DNA of 64,000 nt, taken from the NCBI RefSeq assembly GCF_000005505.3, contig NC_016131.3:28387001-28451000 (forward strand), written 5' to 3'. Under the pieces are notes generated by a model. The model ran no database searches. It saw only the letters and a list, made by a program, of their open reading frames with translations, and was not told the DNA's origin. The stretch is from Brachypodium distachyon (Eukaryota > Streptophyta > Magnoliopsida > Poales > Poaceae). Positions 38,445 through 49,052 of this stretch are shown one piece after another; the stretch's first letter is position 1; each line of letters opens with the position of its first letter. The position numbers were made by a program, and so were the translations under genes.

Positions 38445-38800
38445 GAATAGTTCGGTCATTCATTGTTTACAACCGCCACCTCTTTATTGAAATCTTTGGA
38501 CCGCCAGAAGAAGTGGATAGTACTACCATGTTCAGGTTCAAAGATACTACCTGTAGACACATGCTTGTAATCAATTGATAAGATATAGCGCTTCAGCTCA
38601 TACACAAATATATACCTCGACTATACTCAACCCATCGAGTGTATTGCTGCAGTAATCCCTGAACAATAAATCTCCAAGATGAGGTGGCCAAAGCTTTTGT
38701 TTTGCGAGCTCGTTGCCTAAATCTCCTCAACTCGGCATGAGAAGCATCAGGACAAGCAAAGGTGCTTTCCAGGCCTGTATAGTGAAAGGTGCAAGATGTG
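38445..38800. repeat. module copy E (partial)
   Basis: This holds the middle part of the module seen in copies A-C: TTTACAACCGCCACCTCTTT, GCTTGTAATCAATTGATAAG, ACAAATATATACCTCGACTA, CGAGTGTATTGCTGCAGTAA and CTCGGCATGAGAAGCATCAG. Both ends are truncated. Confidence 0.7.
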
Positions 38801-39309
38801 CAACTAGTCGGGCCTCCAAAAATTAGAGGCCCAAATCTAGATTTACTGATTAGTGCTTGCCATCCTTAATTCACAGCAAAAAAAGGCCCATTAAACCGGA
38901 GTTTTTCGAAAACAAAACTGCTACGGTAAGGCCGTGGAATGCCTCGTCAGAGAAGATACTGGCCTCCTAAGGGCATGAGCAGTGTGTCGATTCTAACAAT
39001 CTGACACAAGCACCGATTCCATCAAAGCAGAATGTGCTTCAATGTATCGAGTCTATGAGCATCTGCTGTAGGCCTACCGGTCAGAGTTTTTTATTCCCAC
39101 AAAACTGATCTTTCTCTGCACAGGTCTCATCCTTCTTGCCGCTGCTGCATGGGTCCGTGCGGGACCTACAAAGTCAACTATCTCGTAGAACCGGTGCAAG
39201 TACCTGCACCGATGCTGGAGAAAATTTCTTAGCACCGAGGTGCTGCAGTGGGTAGAACCGGTTCTAACTTCTCTTAGCATCTGTGTTTGACCAACGCTAC
39301 ACATGCTGG

Positions 39310-40600
39310 GCAGTGTGAACTTTGTAACTTTTTTTTATTTATGTATAGCCCATTGCAGACTCAGATTTGTTCTTTCCCTAACCATTCTTGAGTTTGTGCA
39401 TAATTTCTCCCTTTTGTAATGCAAAATTACCTTCTAATTTCGGTCAAAATAATAACTAGACAGTCCGATTAGAGCAACGTGCCCGGTCCGTAGAATCTGG
39501 TTACCTATTTGTGCTTGGCTTGCTATTTCAATCCATTGGGATGGTTGCTTGAACTGCTATTTTAATTAACAGTGAGACCATCCCGAGTAACAACTTATGT
39601 CCTTGGAGAATTCCGTGTGGCAAGAGGACAAGTGATCCACACACTCAGTGCCATCCAGTAACTTGAGCATTTTCTAGGACTCATTTCAAGTGTTTAGTTC
39701 CTTAAAAATGTTTAGTGTTTTAGTGGATTGCTAGCTGGCTCAAGCGTCATTTCTCTACTACACGCGATGTTGTGGTCTTTACCTCCTCTCGTGCTCTAAT
39801 TTAACCCGATTATTTTGTACTCTCTTCATTGTTTACAACCACTACCTATTGGCTTCTTTGCATTTTTTTTTTTGAACCGAGCTTCTTTGCATTTTCAGAA
39901 GTGCATTTACCATGTTATAAATTCAAGTACGAGTAGACGCAGGCTTGTAATCAATTTGCTAAGATTTAGTGCTTCAGCTCAGACACAAATATATACCTCA
40001 ACTATACTCAACCGGTCGAGCGTATTGTTGTATAGTAACCCCTGAAGAATAAATCTCCACGATCAGGTAGCCAAGTTTTTGTTTTGCCAGCTTGTTGCCC
40101 AGATCTCGTCAACTCGGCATGAGAAGCATCAAGACAAGCAAAGGAGCTTGATAGTTTTGTTCGTGATAACTGAACGAGATGTCACGTTTTCAGTCCTTCT
40201 ATGCCTGGTGTATTGTTACCCGGCTTTGGATCAACCATCCACAGACGGCATGCGCGTCTCGCGTCTTTGGTGCTGGATGATGTTTACTCCCGCACTTAGT
40301 GTAGATGGTTTGTAGTTTTGTTCTAATCCCCCGTTGATGTGCCACCGCGCAACATTGGATCGGCCGCGCACACCCACGTGAGATCCCGCCGCGTCCATCA
40401 GCTCGGGCATTTCCTCAAGCAAGCCGGCATCGTCTTTGGACTGCCAGAGCCAAAACCCTTCCGGCGACCGCCGAGCCACACACGATGCGCCATGGTTCGA
40501 CGGCCTATAGAACCATCCATTTTTGTGCCTTCTCCCTCTCTCTCAAACTCCCCCTCAAGGGCCCGTTGAACACCTTTACAATAAAAGTAAATTTCACAGA
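39310..40600. repeat. module copy B (longest, uninterrupted)
   Basis: It contains the landmarks in order: AACTTTGTAACTTTTTTTTA, CTTGAGTTTGTGCATAATTT (the empty site of the copia insertion), TTTGTGCTTGGCTTGCTATT, TGATCCACACACTCAGTGCC, ACAAATATATACCTCAACTA, CTCGGCATGAGAAGCATCAA, GCATTTCCTCAAGCAAGCCG and CTATAGAACCATCC. The last part (40300-40570) matches copy F, where the equivalent string is CCTATAAAGCAC followed by a C/T-rich leader. It looks like a promoter and 5' UTR without its gene. Confidence 0.78.
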
Positions 40601-40621
40601 ACCACAGGTTTTGAGACAGCC

Positions 40622-41354
40622 TTTTCACGGAGCACTGTTAGATGCTAATATGTCCACAGAACCACAACTTTTGTGTCCAATTGTCTCAGTCCATCAAAAA
40701 CACGGGTTTAACCTCGTTTGACACTATTTCTTACAGGTGGGGCCCGCACGTCAGGCGTCACATCTTTTTCATGAGACCCCTCGTCTTTTTATTTTTTCCC
40801 CTCATTGCTCTTCTTCTTCTACGGTGGGAGTTTTCTTGAACTGGCCATGGATGATGCCTGCCGCGCCGCGCCGCTGCCTCGCCCCGCCACCCGCCGTGCG
40901 TCCCTGCTGCCCCGCCGCTCTGCCCGGCCGCCGCCCTGCTGCCCGCCGCGCGCCTGCTGGCTGCTGCCCCGCCACCCGCCGTCTGCGGGCGCGTGCCGCC
41001 TGCTGCCTTGCCCGGCCGTCCGCCGTGCTTCCCTGCTGCCCGCCCCCACCACCGCCTGCTCCGCTGGCCTGCTGTCCCGCCCGGGGATGATCCGCCTGCT
41101 GCCTCGCCGCCCGCATCACCGCCTGGGTCAATTTTCATGGTCAGTTCAAGAAAACTCCCACCGTAGAAGAAGAGCAATGAGGAAAAAAAAACGAGGGGTC
41201 TCATGAAAAAGATGTGGCACCTGACATGCGGGCCCACCTGTAAGAAATAGTGTCAAACGAGATTAAACTCGTGTTTTGGGTGGACTGAGATAATTGGACA
41301 CAAAAGTTGTGGTTCTATTGACAGATTAGCAGCATCTACCAATGCTCCGTGAAA
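40622..41354. mobile_element. long inverted-repeat (fold-back) element with GC-rich core
   Basis: Arms of about 220-230 bp (40622-40850 and 41136-41354) are near-perfect inverted copies. Pairs include GTTTGACACTATTTCTTACA and CATCTTTTTCATGAGACCCC, each found reversed on the other side. The 285-bp core is extremely C/G-rich (CTGCCCCGCC-type words). Arm length is typical of Mutator-like or foldback transposons. The core gives long but meaningless open frames on both strands. A target duplication was not found. Confidence 0.78.
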
Positions 41355-41494
41355 GATACATGGGCTGGTGAAATAGTAAGTATGAAACAGAATGACATCT
41401 TACAAGCCTGTATCGTGGATTCGTGGTGAGCCTAGTTAGAACAGAGAAGAGAGCAGAAGCAGGGCACCAGTTGAGGGCATGTTTTGCAAAGCAA

Positions 41495-41590
41495 TACTCT
41501 TCGAAATATTACATGTATCTAGACGCGTTTTAGGAATAGATACATTCATTTTTGGACAAATTTGAGACAAGAATTATGAAAGTATTAATT
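41495..41590. mobile_element. Stowaway-like MITE relic
   Basis: The string AAATATTACATGTATCTAGACGCG ... TTTGGACAAATTTGAGACAAG is the typical inner and right part of grass Stowaway-like MITEs, similar to the element at 34720-34824. The left CTCCCTCCGT end is lost. Confidence 0.5.
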
Positions 41591-41934
41591 AGGCTGAGGA
41601 GACAGGCTTAATGATCTAAGAAGAGTTTCTTTCAGAATAAAAAAGCCTCTTTGCGAAGTGTCAAATCTAGTTGTCAACACCTTGCTTCCTATTTGTACTT
41701 TTCCTTCTATTAACGAAACGAGCAGCTCGCCTGCCGGCCTTAGAAAAAATCTAGTTGTCAACACACGGTTTTTTAAATATAAAATATCACAGTACTATTA
41801 CCATTTACTTACTGCAAAGCACATACATTATTGTTCCATATGGCACTGGCATGGTATCCCTAACGAACAGAGGAAAAAAGGGTCCAATTAGTGCACATTC
41901 CCTAGGTATGAGTCTATACAAATCATGTAGCTTC

Positions 41935-43070
41935 TTAATTATGCCTTCCTTAACAGACCAGCTGCATATATGTTGCATCAGTCATTAGCAAAAACCATTC
42001 CACCAATGTGGGTGATGGGCATGCATGCTGCCTCGTCGTGGTCCAAATGGAGTATCAGTACTAAATAATAATTGCACTTATGTGGCCATGGTTGTAACAG
42101 TCCTTAGTTTTTTTCGAGGAAGGTGATCTAAGTAAAGGCGAGAGCAAACTGTAACTTCTAGGATGTTCATCACGTTGGTAGGCATTGCGTGTAATCCAGT
42201 TAGCTATTTGTGCTTGAGTTGCTAATTTTATCCGCTGGGATGGTGACTTGTTCTATTTTTATCCGCTGGGAGACTATCCCGAGTATCAATATATGTCCTA
42301 GGAGAAATCCATGTCACCGGAGGACAAGTGATCCACACGCTCCATGCCATCCACTGAATTATTTCCAAGGCTTCATTTTAAGTGTCAAAAAGTTTAGTGC
42401 CTTTTATGTCTACTCCACTTCATATTATATCGTCTTTACCCCGCGTGCTTTAACCCCATTATTTTGTACTCTTCATTGCTTACAACCACCACCTCTTTTT
42501 TTGACATCTTTAGATGGCCACCATGTTATAAATCCAAACTCGATGATGCGGTTCAGAGTTCGGTCACAAATATATATCTCAGCTGCTCAATCCACTGAGC
42601 ATAGTATCGTAGCAACCCCTTGACAAGATTGTCAATAGATAGACCTCCAATATGAGGAAACTAATCTCTTTTACCTCCTCAACTCGGCATGGGAAGCATG
42701 GGGACAATCACAAGTGCTACCTCATTCTCTTGGTTGGGAGAACTAAAGTATTTCATTTTTGTTCTTCCATCACGCGGTGTGGTGTCCCTTTGCCCGAGAC
42801 AGGATCAACCATGCACCTGATGATACCATCCAGCACCGTACAATACTACCGTGGATGGGGATTCGGTAGGGTAGATTATTGGTAATTGTTTCGTGTTTCC
42901 CCGTCACCATTGAGTTGCATTGGTATCCCAATCAACTAGTTGGCCCAATTCAGATTTGTATCATGGTTGTCGAGCTAGCTTGTATTCTTGCAAGGCTTGT
43001 TCTGATCGAAGTGGTTTTTCTCCATCCCACAACTCCACCACCACACCAAGAGGTGTTTCTCTACACATCA
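41935..43070. repeat. module copy C
   Basis: It shares with copy A, in order: CATCAGTCATTAGC, AATGTGGGTGATGGGCATGC, GGAGTATCAGTACTAAATAA, TGTGCTTGAGTTGC, CACACGCTCCATGCCATCCA, ACAAATATATATCTCAGCTG, AGGATCAACCATGCACCTGA, GATTGTTGG-like GATTATTGGTAATTGTTTCG and TTGCAAGGCTTGTTCTGATC. It has no insertion where copy A carries the copia element, but that part of the module is shortened here. Confidence 0.78.
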
Positions 43071-43259
43071 TCACCATTAATCTCCACTAAGATTTATTTA
43101 ATGTTTGTAAACTCAACATGTGCGGTGTCCACTTCATCATCAACTCAACCAACTCTTAGCATTTGCACGATCCAAAGAAAATTATCTATCGCTCTCTGTG
43201 TGGTGTAAAAGTATATAATTTTCATCTCAAGGCACTATCATCATAACTCTTTACCTTTA

Positions 43260-44500
43260 AGAAATATAATTCACCAAACCATGTTCTCTTTCCTTTTAGC
43301 ATTCCAGCAAAAGAATCCATAAAAAGTATAATGATATAATTCAAAAGCAAAAGAAGCCTATAAGAAATATAATGATATAATTCACTAAACCACCACCGGT
43401 GTGGCTAACTTTCAAAAGTAGGTCTTCTCATGTTCACGTCCCAAACCAGCTACACCAAAAAATTAACATCTCTGGTGCATCGCTAGACTCTGTAGTCTCA
43501 TCATCTGGCTACGCTACAAGTCTCACGGAAGATGAATTGCTTCTGCAGTGGAAAGTTGCAATCTTGAATTCCAGATGGCAGCACGAAGCAGAGCTCTTTA
43601 CGGCAGCCCTCTCGTTTATAATTGACGATTGTTTATCTCTCTGATGGAGGAATACGTTGCAAAAAGGCAGCACCCGGGCTATATTTATAAATCACTAATC
43701 GAGGCTTCCCACTCCTAACTGGAGTTGGTTTGGGTAATACGGAGCCAAGTACTCTACGGGTTTCACCGCAATTTTGATCTCCTCGGATTTCTGATACTAT
43801 TCGGATTTTCTGTTTGTTTTGCTGAAGCAACCATCTTATTTCTGCAACAATTCCGACTCCCCCTCTGCTTGCTTCTCCGAACTCTCTCCCAACAAAGGCT
43901 AGAAGGCAGATCACTAACCGGCGACAAGAAGGGATGACCACGAACTGCGAGCGAGGCCGGCGCATTCGGGATGCCGTTTGGGAGGGTTTGGATCAACCCG
44001 TGATTTGCCCTCCCCATACCCAAAGAACGGGATCCCTATTTTTACCCTCCCCAAAAATTTCCCATAAAAACATTTGGAATGTAAGATCAGGAGAGGGCGG
44101 CGCGGCGGGTAGTGGTGAAGGCCTCCTCGAGCTCCCTCGCGCGCGGCGGGAGGTGGTTCGGGGCGCCTGGGAGGAGGAGGGGCGGCAGTGAGGCGGTGAG
44201 AAGGGCGGCGGCGCGAGGCGAGCAGGAGGGCGGCAGCGGCGGAACTGAAGAACAGGAGAAAAAAGGGCGGCGCTCGATCTGAAGAAGAGAAGTACAGTAG
44301 TATCTAGAGAAGAGAAGGACCGGCCCTCGTCCAGGCTTAAATTGGTTATTTTTTTACCCATACCCGGCCCACGTGCAACGTATTTTTTTTTACGGTTAGG
44401 GCTATAATGGCCAACGTGCCGTGCCGCCCGGAACGGGATAAACAGAGAATAGAGGGGCAGGCCTCAAAACGCAGCCTCCAGGCCCAGGCCGCCAGGCCTG
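43260..44500. other. intergenic, no gene recognised
   Basis: An AT-rich first part is followed by a purine-rich, GC-rich stretch at about 43960-44340. Open frames there overlap on both strands and are low-complexity (Arg/Gly/Ala/Pro). No domain or splice pattern was found. Confidence 0.4.
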
Positions 44501-44504
44501 GTGT

Positions 44505-45225
44505 GCGTTCGGTTTTTCAGTGGTTCGGTTCATTTTATACGGTTTTTGATTAATACGGTTTGCGTATTTCGGTTAATTTGGTTTCGTATAAAAGTACAGT
44601 TCGGTTTCGGTTATAACCATTAAATTTCGGTTCTAACCAAAGTTGACGCGAATTTTTGAGCAACAATAATTTTTGATACTATTTTTCAACACAAACTGCA
44701 GAAAGAGAATGAATATTCGATTACGTAGTACATTGAGATTGCATGTGTTAGAATACATGTTCCATCTGCCACAGTGGCCTTGCTCCTATGTCTACATATA
44801 CTTGGCCCAAATAGCAAGAGCCCAAGAAGAAACAAGCCCATGTGGGAAAGCCCAACGTAGAGACCGGTTAAAAAGATGATTTCCGTAGAAAAATCGTAAA
44901 CATTTCACAGCCCAACTGGCTATCTGGTAGTCTGGAGACCTAGAGATCGGGAGTTCGACTCCCATATGCAGCATAATTGACTGGGTTCAGTAAAAAAAGA
45001 TAAAAATATTGGGGCCAAAACACAAAGAAATGATAGGCTAAACAGGAAAAACAATTGGAAATAAAACCATATAGTCGTCGGACGAGGGGAAGAGACCTAG
45101 AGATCGGGAGTTTGACTCCCATATGCAGCATATTTTCGTTCGTTCGACTGGGTTTCGGTTTAACCGAAAACTGATCGTTTTCATCGAAGTCAAACGGTTA
45201 CACAATTTTAAAACCGAAACCGGGA
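44505..45225. mobile_element. possible hAT-like element with CGGTTTCGGTT-rich ends
   Basis: The left side has GTTCGGTTTTTCAGTGGTTC and several CGGTTTCGGTT words. The right side has the reverse form, GGTTTCGGTTTAACCGAAAAC and AAAACCGAAACCGGG. Inverted GGTTCGGTT-type ends are common in plant hAT elements. The arms pair only loosely and the termini are not fixed. Confidence 0.35.
44909..45131 (+). repeat. two tRNA-like / SINE-like sequence pieces
   Basis: At 44909-44973 the string AGCCCAACTGGCTATCTGGTAG...ATCGGGAGTTCGACTCCCAT resembles a tRNA, with GAGTTCGACTC in the T-arm (B box) position and TGGCTATCTGG near an A box. A second piece of the 3' half, AGACCTAGAGATCGGGAGTT, recurs at 45090. The acceptor stem does not close properly, so I do not call a functional tRNA gene. 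Confidence 0.35.
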
Positions 45226-45428
45226 AAACAGAAGGGAGACGCCAGGCGTAGCACGAAGCTTGGCCGGGCTGGCCCAGGCCCGTTAAGGCCTCGTGGGTCC
45301 ACCGAAGCCCCCCTCAAAACATGGGCCAAATCAGTAAAAAAAGATAAAAATATTGGGGCCAAAACACAAAGAAATGATATGCTAAACATGAAAAACAATT
45401 GGAAATAAAACCATATAGTCGTCGCCGT
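44986..45428 (+). repeat. 90-bp direct duplication (GATAAAAATATTGGGGCC)
   Basis: The block from CAGTAAAAAAAGATAAAAAT to AAATAAAACCATATAGTCGT occurs at about 44988-45079 and again at about 45330-45422 with only a few changes. The copies flank the second tRNA-like piece and a CGGTTT-rich stretch. Confidence 0.85.
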
Positions 45429-45647
45429 CCTCCTTGAGGAAGAGGAAGCTTCAATCTCCATCGGTTCCCCCCCCTTCTCACGGACGAGGGGAACCACGGA
45501 TCAACGTCTGTCATCAAGTTTTGCTACTTTTTTTTGTTAGTTTTTTGTGTGCTTCTTGGTGGCGTCTTGGCGATGGAGGCGCCGTCGTCTAGAAGATTGG
45601 TGTCCTGACTCCTTCATCGTTCTGGTATAGGCATTACAACCTATGCC

Positions 45648-45860
45648 ATGGAGTCAGTGGTTCTCATGGCACGTCTTTTCGTGTTTTTGGTTTTTTTCCT
45701 CGTTGATTCATCGACGAAGAAGCAATTTTACGGCTTGTTTTGCAAGGGGTATGACCCCGGCCATGGTGCGTGCAATGATCCTAGGTTCTCGCCATTTGAA
45801 GTGTGCGGCTTATATGGCTTTTCAAAACCTGTAAGGTTAGTTCAGCTTGTGCAAGCATGA
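45648..45860 (+). CDS. putative small secreted peptide, 70 aa, possible retrogene
   Basis: The ORF starts with a good signal peptide (MESVVLMARLFVFLVFFLVD). A short mature part follows with three cysteines (FCKGYDPGHGACNDP and FEVCGLYG). About 155 bp after the stop is AATAAA (46015-46020), and about 20 bp later an A-rich tract made of AAAAAG units (about 46037-46083). That is the layout of a reverse-transcribed, polyadenylated mRNA. No intron is seen. I do not recognise the family. It could equally be the 3' end of an unknown retroposon with a chance ORF. Confidence 0.35.
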   Translation: MESVVLMARLFVFLVFFLVDSSTKKQFYGLFCKGYDPGHGACNDPRFSPFEVCGLYGFSKPVRLVQLVQA

Positions 45861-46036
45861 TATTATGGAATTTTGTCAACGAATACATGGAAAAGCATCA
45901 AGATGTGAATGATGAATCAAGAGAAGCTCTACAATGAAGTTTTTAGTTTTGTTGAGTATCTTTGTTATCTGTGTTTTTTCATGGATCGATATTTCCTACT
46001 TTGTCTCTTGAATCAATAAATCCAGATTGTTGCTCT

Positions 46037-46083
46037 AAAAAAGAAAAAGAAAAAGAAAAAGAAAAAGAAAAAGAAAAAGAGAA
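46037..46083 (+). repeat. A-rich (AAAAAG)n tract
   Basis: Seven or so AAAAAG units follow about 20 bp after an AATAAA signal. This may be an expanded poly(A) tail of a retroposed transcript. Confidence 0.8.
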
Positions 46084-46139
46084 ACACGTGGACTGTCCCA
46101 GATTTGAGATAACCATTTTTCAAGCTGACATGCGCCAGC

Positions 46140-46440
46140 ACTGGTGTCCTTTGGTGGTTTGATAGGGATCCGTTAGGATAGACGGTTGGCAGTTCTGTTG
46201 TAATGCCATGTTGACCTACGCCACTGCAGCAAGGGATCGCGCCCCGTTGGGATCCCATCGTCTGGGCATTTCCTCGAGCAGGTCGTCGTTGTCTTTGGAC
46301 CGCTGGATCCACAGCCGCTCCAGCCACCGCCAGGTGCGCCGCGGATCAGCCTATAAAGCACACCGCGTTTTGTGCCATCTCTCACTCTCAAACTCCCTCA
46401 AACGCACCTAGAACGACGCTGGAGCTCGCCGCCGCTCGGG
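46140..46440 (+). repeat. module copy F (promoter-like 3' end of the module)
   Basis: It matches 40300-40570 of copy B: GGGCATTTCCTCGAGCAGG, TCGTTGTCTTTGGACCGCTGG, then CCTATAAAGCAC (TATA box, about 46351) and CTCTCACTCTCAAACTCCCT. An ATG at 46494 opens a 74-codon frame that I do not recognise. The TATA box, C/T-rich leader and ATG in the right order suggest the remnant of a gene promoter. Confidence 0.6.
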
Positions 46441-46904
46441 TTTGCCGTTGCCGTTTTGGCGCTGCGACTTGTCGTCATCGTCCAATTCTCCAGATGGCGA
46501 CGGATGGATACCGAGGCACAGTCTCGTGCGCGGCGTCTAAATCGGCCCTCCAGTCACAGCCCAGTTCCAATTCTCCAACCATCCCCGCCAGCCCAGCCTG
46601 CATCCCGTTCTCTTTCCGTGCCGCGCAGCCCACCGCTCCGACCAGTAGCCACCGCGGGCCGTTTCCTTATTTTTACATATTTATTTTCCCGCACGCCCCC
46701 GGCGCCGCCGTGGGCTGATAGTCGTGCCTGCTGGAGTAAGGAGATTCTTGTTACAGTATATTCTAAAAAAAAGAGATTCTTGTTAATTCTCAAAAAAAGG
46801 AGATTGATGTTAAGGAGCTGTGTAATTCGTCGGTTGCAGTAACTCCTGCGCCAAATAAAAGCCGGCGCCAGAATATGTCGATATCTTCAACCATCACCCA
46901 GGTG

Positions 46905-47430
46905 CACATCATCGTTTACAACCACCATCTCTTTATTGACATCTTTGTATCTCTAGAAATGCATAATATTACCATGTTATAAATCCATTGTTTTGTATTC
47001 TCTTCATTGTTTATAACAACCACTCTTTAATTATTGACATCGTTGCGTCGCAAGAAGTGCATTTACCATATCTAGACACATGCTTGTAATCAGTTTTGAA
47101 GATATAGTGCTTCAGCTCAGACACAAATATATACCTCAACCCGTCGTCGAGCGTATTGCTGTTGTAGCCCCCGAACAATAAACCTCCACGATCGATGAGG
47201 CGACCGAGCTTTTGTTTTGCCAGCTCGTTGCCAAGATAAACTCAACTCGGCATGAGAGGCATCGGGACAAGAAAAGTCGGGACAACTAAATAATAAGATC
47301 CCATTTCACTTGCTGCTGTATGCCCAGCACAGGATCAACCACGCGCACGACTGCATACGCCAGCGTCTCGTGTCGTTGGTGCTGGATAGGGGTTTCGTGA
47401 TCGTTTGCCGTTTGTAATTCTCCGCTGACC
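46905..47430. repeat. module copy D (partial)
   Basis: It contains TTTACAACCACCATCTCTTT (twice, with a local duplication), TGCTTGTAATCAGTTTTGAA, ACAAATATATACCTCAACCC, TTGTTTTGCCAGCTCGTTGC and CTCAACTCGGCATGAGAGGC, all in module order. It ends where the hAT-like element begins. Confidence 0.72.
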
Positions 47431-47456
47431 TGCGCCTGAAGCAACGGATTGGCAGC

Positions 47457-48110
47457 AGGGTGCAAACGAGTCGAGTTTAAGCGACCTGGACTGAGCTCGG
47501 CTCAGCTCAGCTTATAAAACGATCGAGCTCAATTTTACTTGAGTCAAAGGTCGAGCCGCACAGTTAGCTCGTACTCGGCTATTGTGTTTGTCTTGAGTCG
47601 ATCTCGAGCCACTTTCGAGTTAGTTGAAAATTTGAAACATTCATGGTTCACTTCGTTCGTAACATAAATATTAAGCGACCATTTAGGCTACAAAACAATT
47701 CAACAACCACACAAAAAATCGTCGTACACTGTACTATGGGTTGTGGCTGGACGACACAGTAAACCGTAGGATAATATGTGGGTAAGTTAGGCAGTGACCG
47801 TGTGATTGCATAAATTGTGCCAGTATGTTTGCCTTTTCCGAACTTTTGTGTTTCCAGGTAAAACACTAACAAAATCTCAAGTCACGTGTAGCCTATTAAA
47901 GGCAACAAATTCATATCATTCCAAAGAAGTTGTAACATATATATTATTGTAATTTTCACACTACTGTAAAATCAACATCCCTATTATGTTACTGTAATTT
48001 GAGCTATGTAGAGTCAAATTCGAGCGAGCTAGTTTCGGTTAAGACTCGACTCGTTTACCAACCGAGCTACAAAATGAGCTCATACTAAGCTCATTTATTT
48101 TCGAACCGGT
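47457..48110. mobile_element. hAT-like MITE, right end cut by the gypsy element
   Basis: The left end CAGGGTGCAAACGAGTCGAG and the right-hand AGACTCGACTCGTTTACCAA are inverted copies. GAGCTCGG-type words fill the subterminal parts on both sides. CAGGG...AAACGAG ends are typical for plant hAT MITEs. The right part runs straight into the gypsy LTR at 48111, so the gypsy element probably inserted at or next to its end. Confidence 0.5.
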
Positions 48111-48808
48111 TGTCGGGGGGATGACTCCGGGTAGGGTTATGGCGACACAACTCTAGCCGAGATGACGGAGGTAAAGCCGGCATAGTTACGCATGCCGGCA
48201 TCGTAAAGTTAAACTAACGCTAAGCCGGCATCCCAGGCGTATGCCGGCATGGCTATCTTGTCTTATGAATTTGCAGGATAAGGACGAGCACTTTGATATC
48301 GGCGATAGCCGAGATCCCTCAACGATCTTATCCTGACCACGTGGTGCAAAGTAAAACAACGCCATCATCATCTCAGAAAAGCAGTCAGCGCCTGCGTACC
48401 GGTGTCAGGTGGCCACACTATAGAAGCACCGAAAGAGAATATGACGGAAGCCGGCAGAGGATAGCTGTACCTGTTGCAGGCTGGCAGGGAAAAGTAAAGT
48501 TGTCTTGTCCCCTGCGGTACTGCCTGGAGGGAACCAAGCCGCGTGCCCGGCGGGGCCCAAGGAAGTTCGGTCAGTAAGACATGGGTGGCCTATAAATAGA
48601 ATCTCAAGGAGCTTGCTATTCGGCTAATACAACAAAGCAGGAGTAGGAGTCTTACCTCAACAAGAGGGCTCCGAACCTAGGTAAATCTGTGTGTTCTTGT
48701 GTGAATCGTGCGTGTTTCCCTTCACGTCCTCCCTCCTCCGGTTCCTCCTTCGTCCATCGGCCCCAAGTTAAGGCATCCTATGGCATCTGTCGTGACACCA
48801 CCACGACA
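48111..48808 (+). repeat. 5' LTR of the gypsy element (shortened)
   Basis: It starts TGTCGGGGGG and ends CCACGACA just before the primer site. TATAAATAGA lies at 48591-48600. Compared with the 3' LTR it lacks GTGACGACAGACTCGGCCC before the TATA box and about 100 bp after it. The absent part includes the ATTACCCCTCTG...TTCTTCTTC leader stretch. Confidence 0.85.
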
Positions 48809-48810
48809 AT

Positions 48811-48828
48811 TGGTGCCCACCGTGGGGC
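48811..48828 (+). promoter_or_regulatory. primer-binding site
   Basis: TGGTGCCCACCGTGGGGC begins with TGG, the complement of a tRNA CCA end, two bases after the LTR. This sequence is common after LTRs of grass gypsy elements. I do not assign the tRNA. Confidence 0.7.
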
Positions 48829-49052
48829 TAGCAGCGGCACTGGCTGGAGTTTTCATCCGGACGGGAAGCTTCCTCGTCATCGGAGAGCGCGTGGTCTCCG
48901 GTTTGTTCCAGAGATTCGGCTCTCTGGGCTTCATCGACAACAACGCGGGCTGCTTCAACGGCGCACCGCTCCCCTGTGCAGGCCGCTTCATCAATTTCGG
49001 CATGCACGAGGTTTAAGTTGCTACTGACAGCCCTTGCAGGTTCCCAAAGCAG

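Noticed and set aside
40737..41237. Long Ala/Arg/Pro-rich frames in the inverted-repeat core
   Set aside because: They run in several frames on both strands of extremely GC-rich DNA and have no domain or codon structure.
44909..44973. Functional tRNA gene
   Set aside because: The B-box-like part is good, but the acceptor stem does not pair and the D-arm is irregular; kept only as a tRNA-like repeat.
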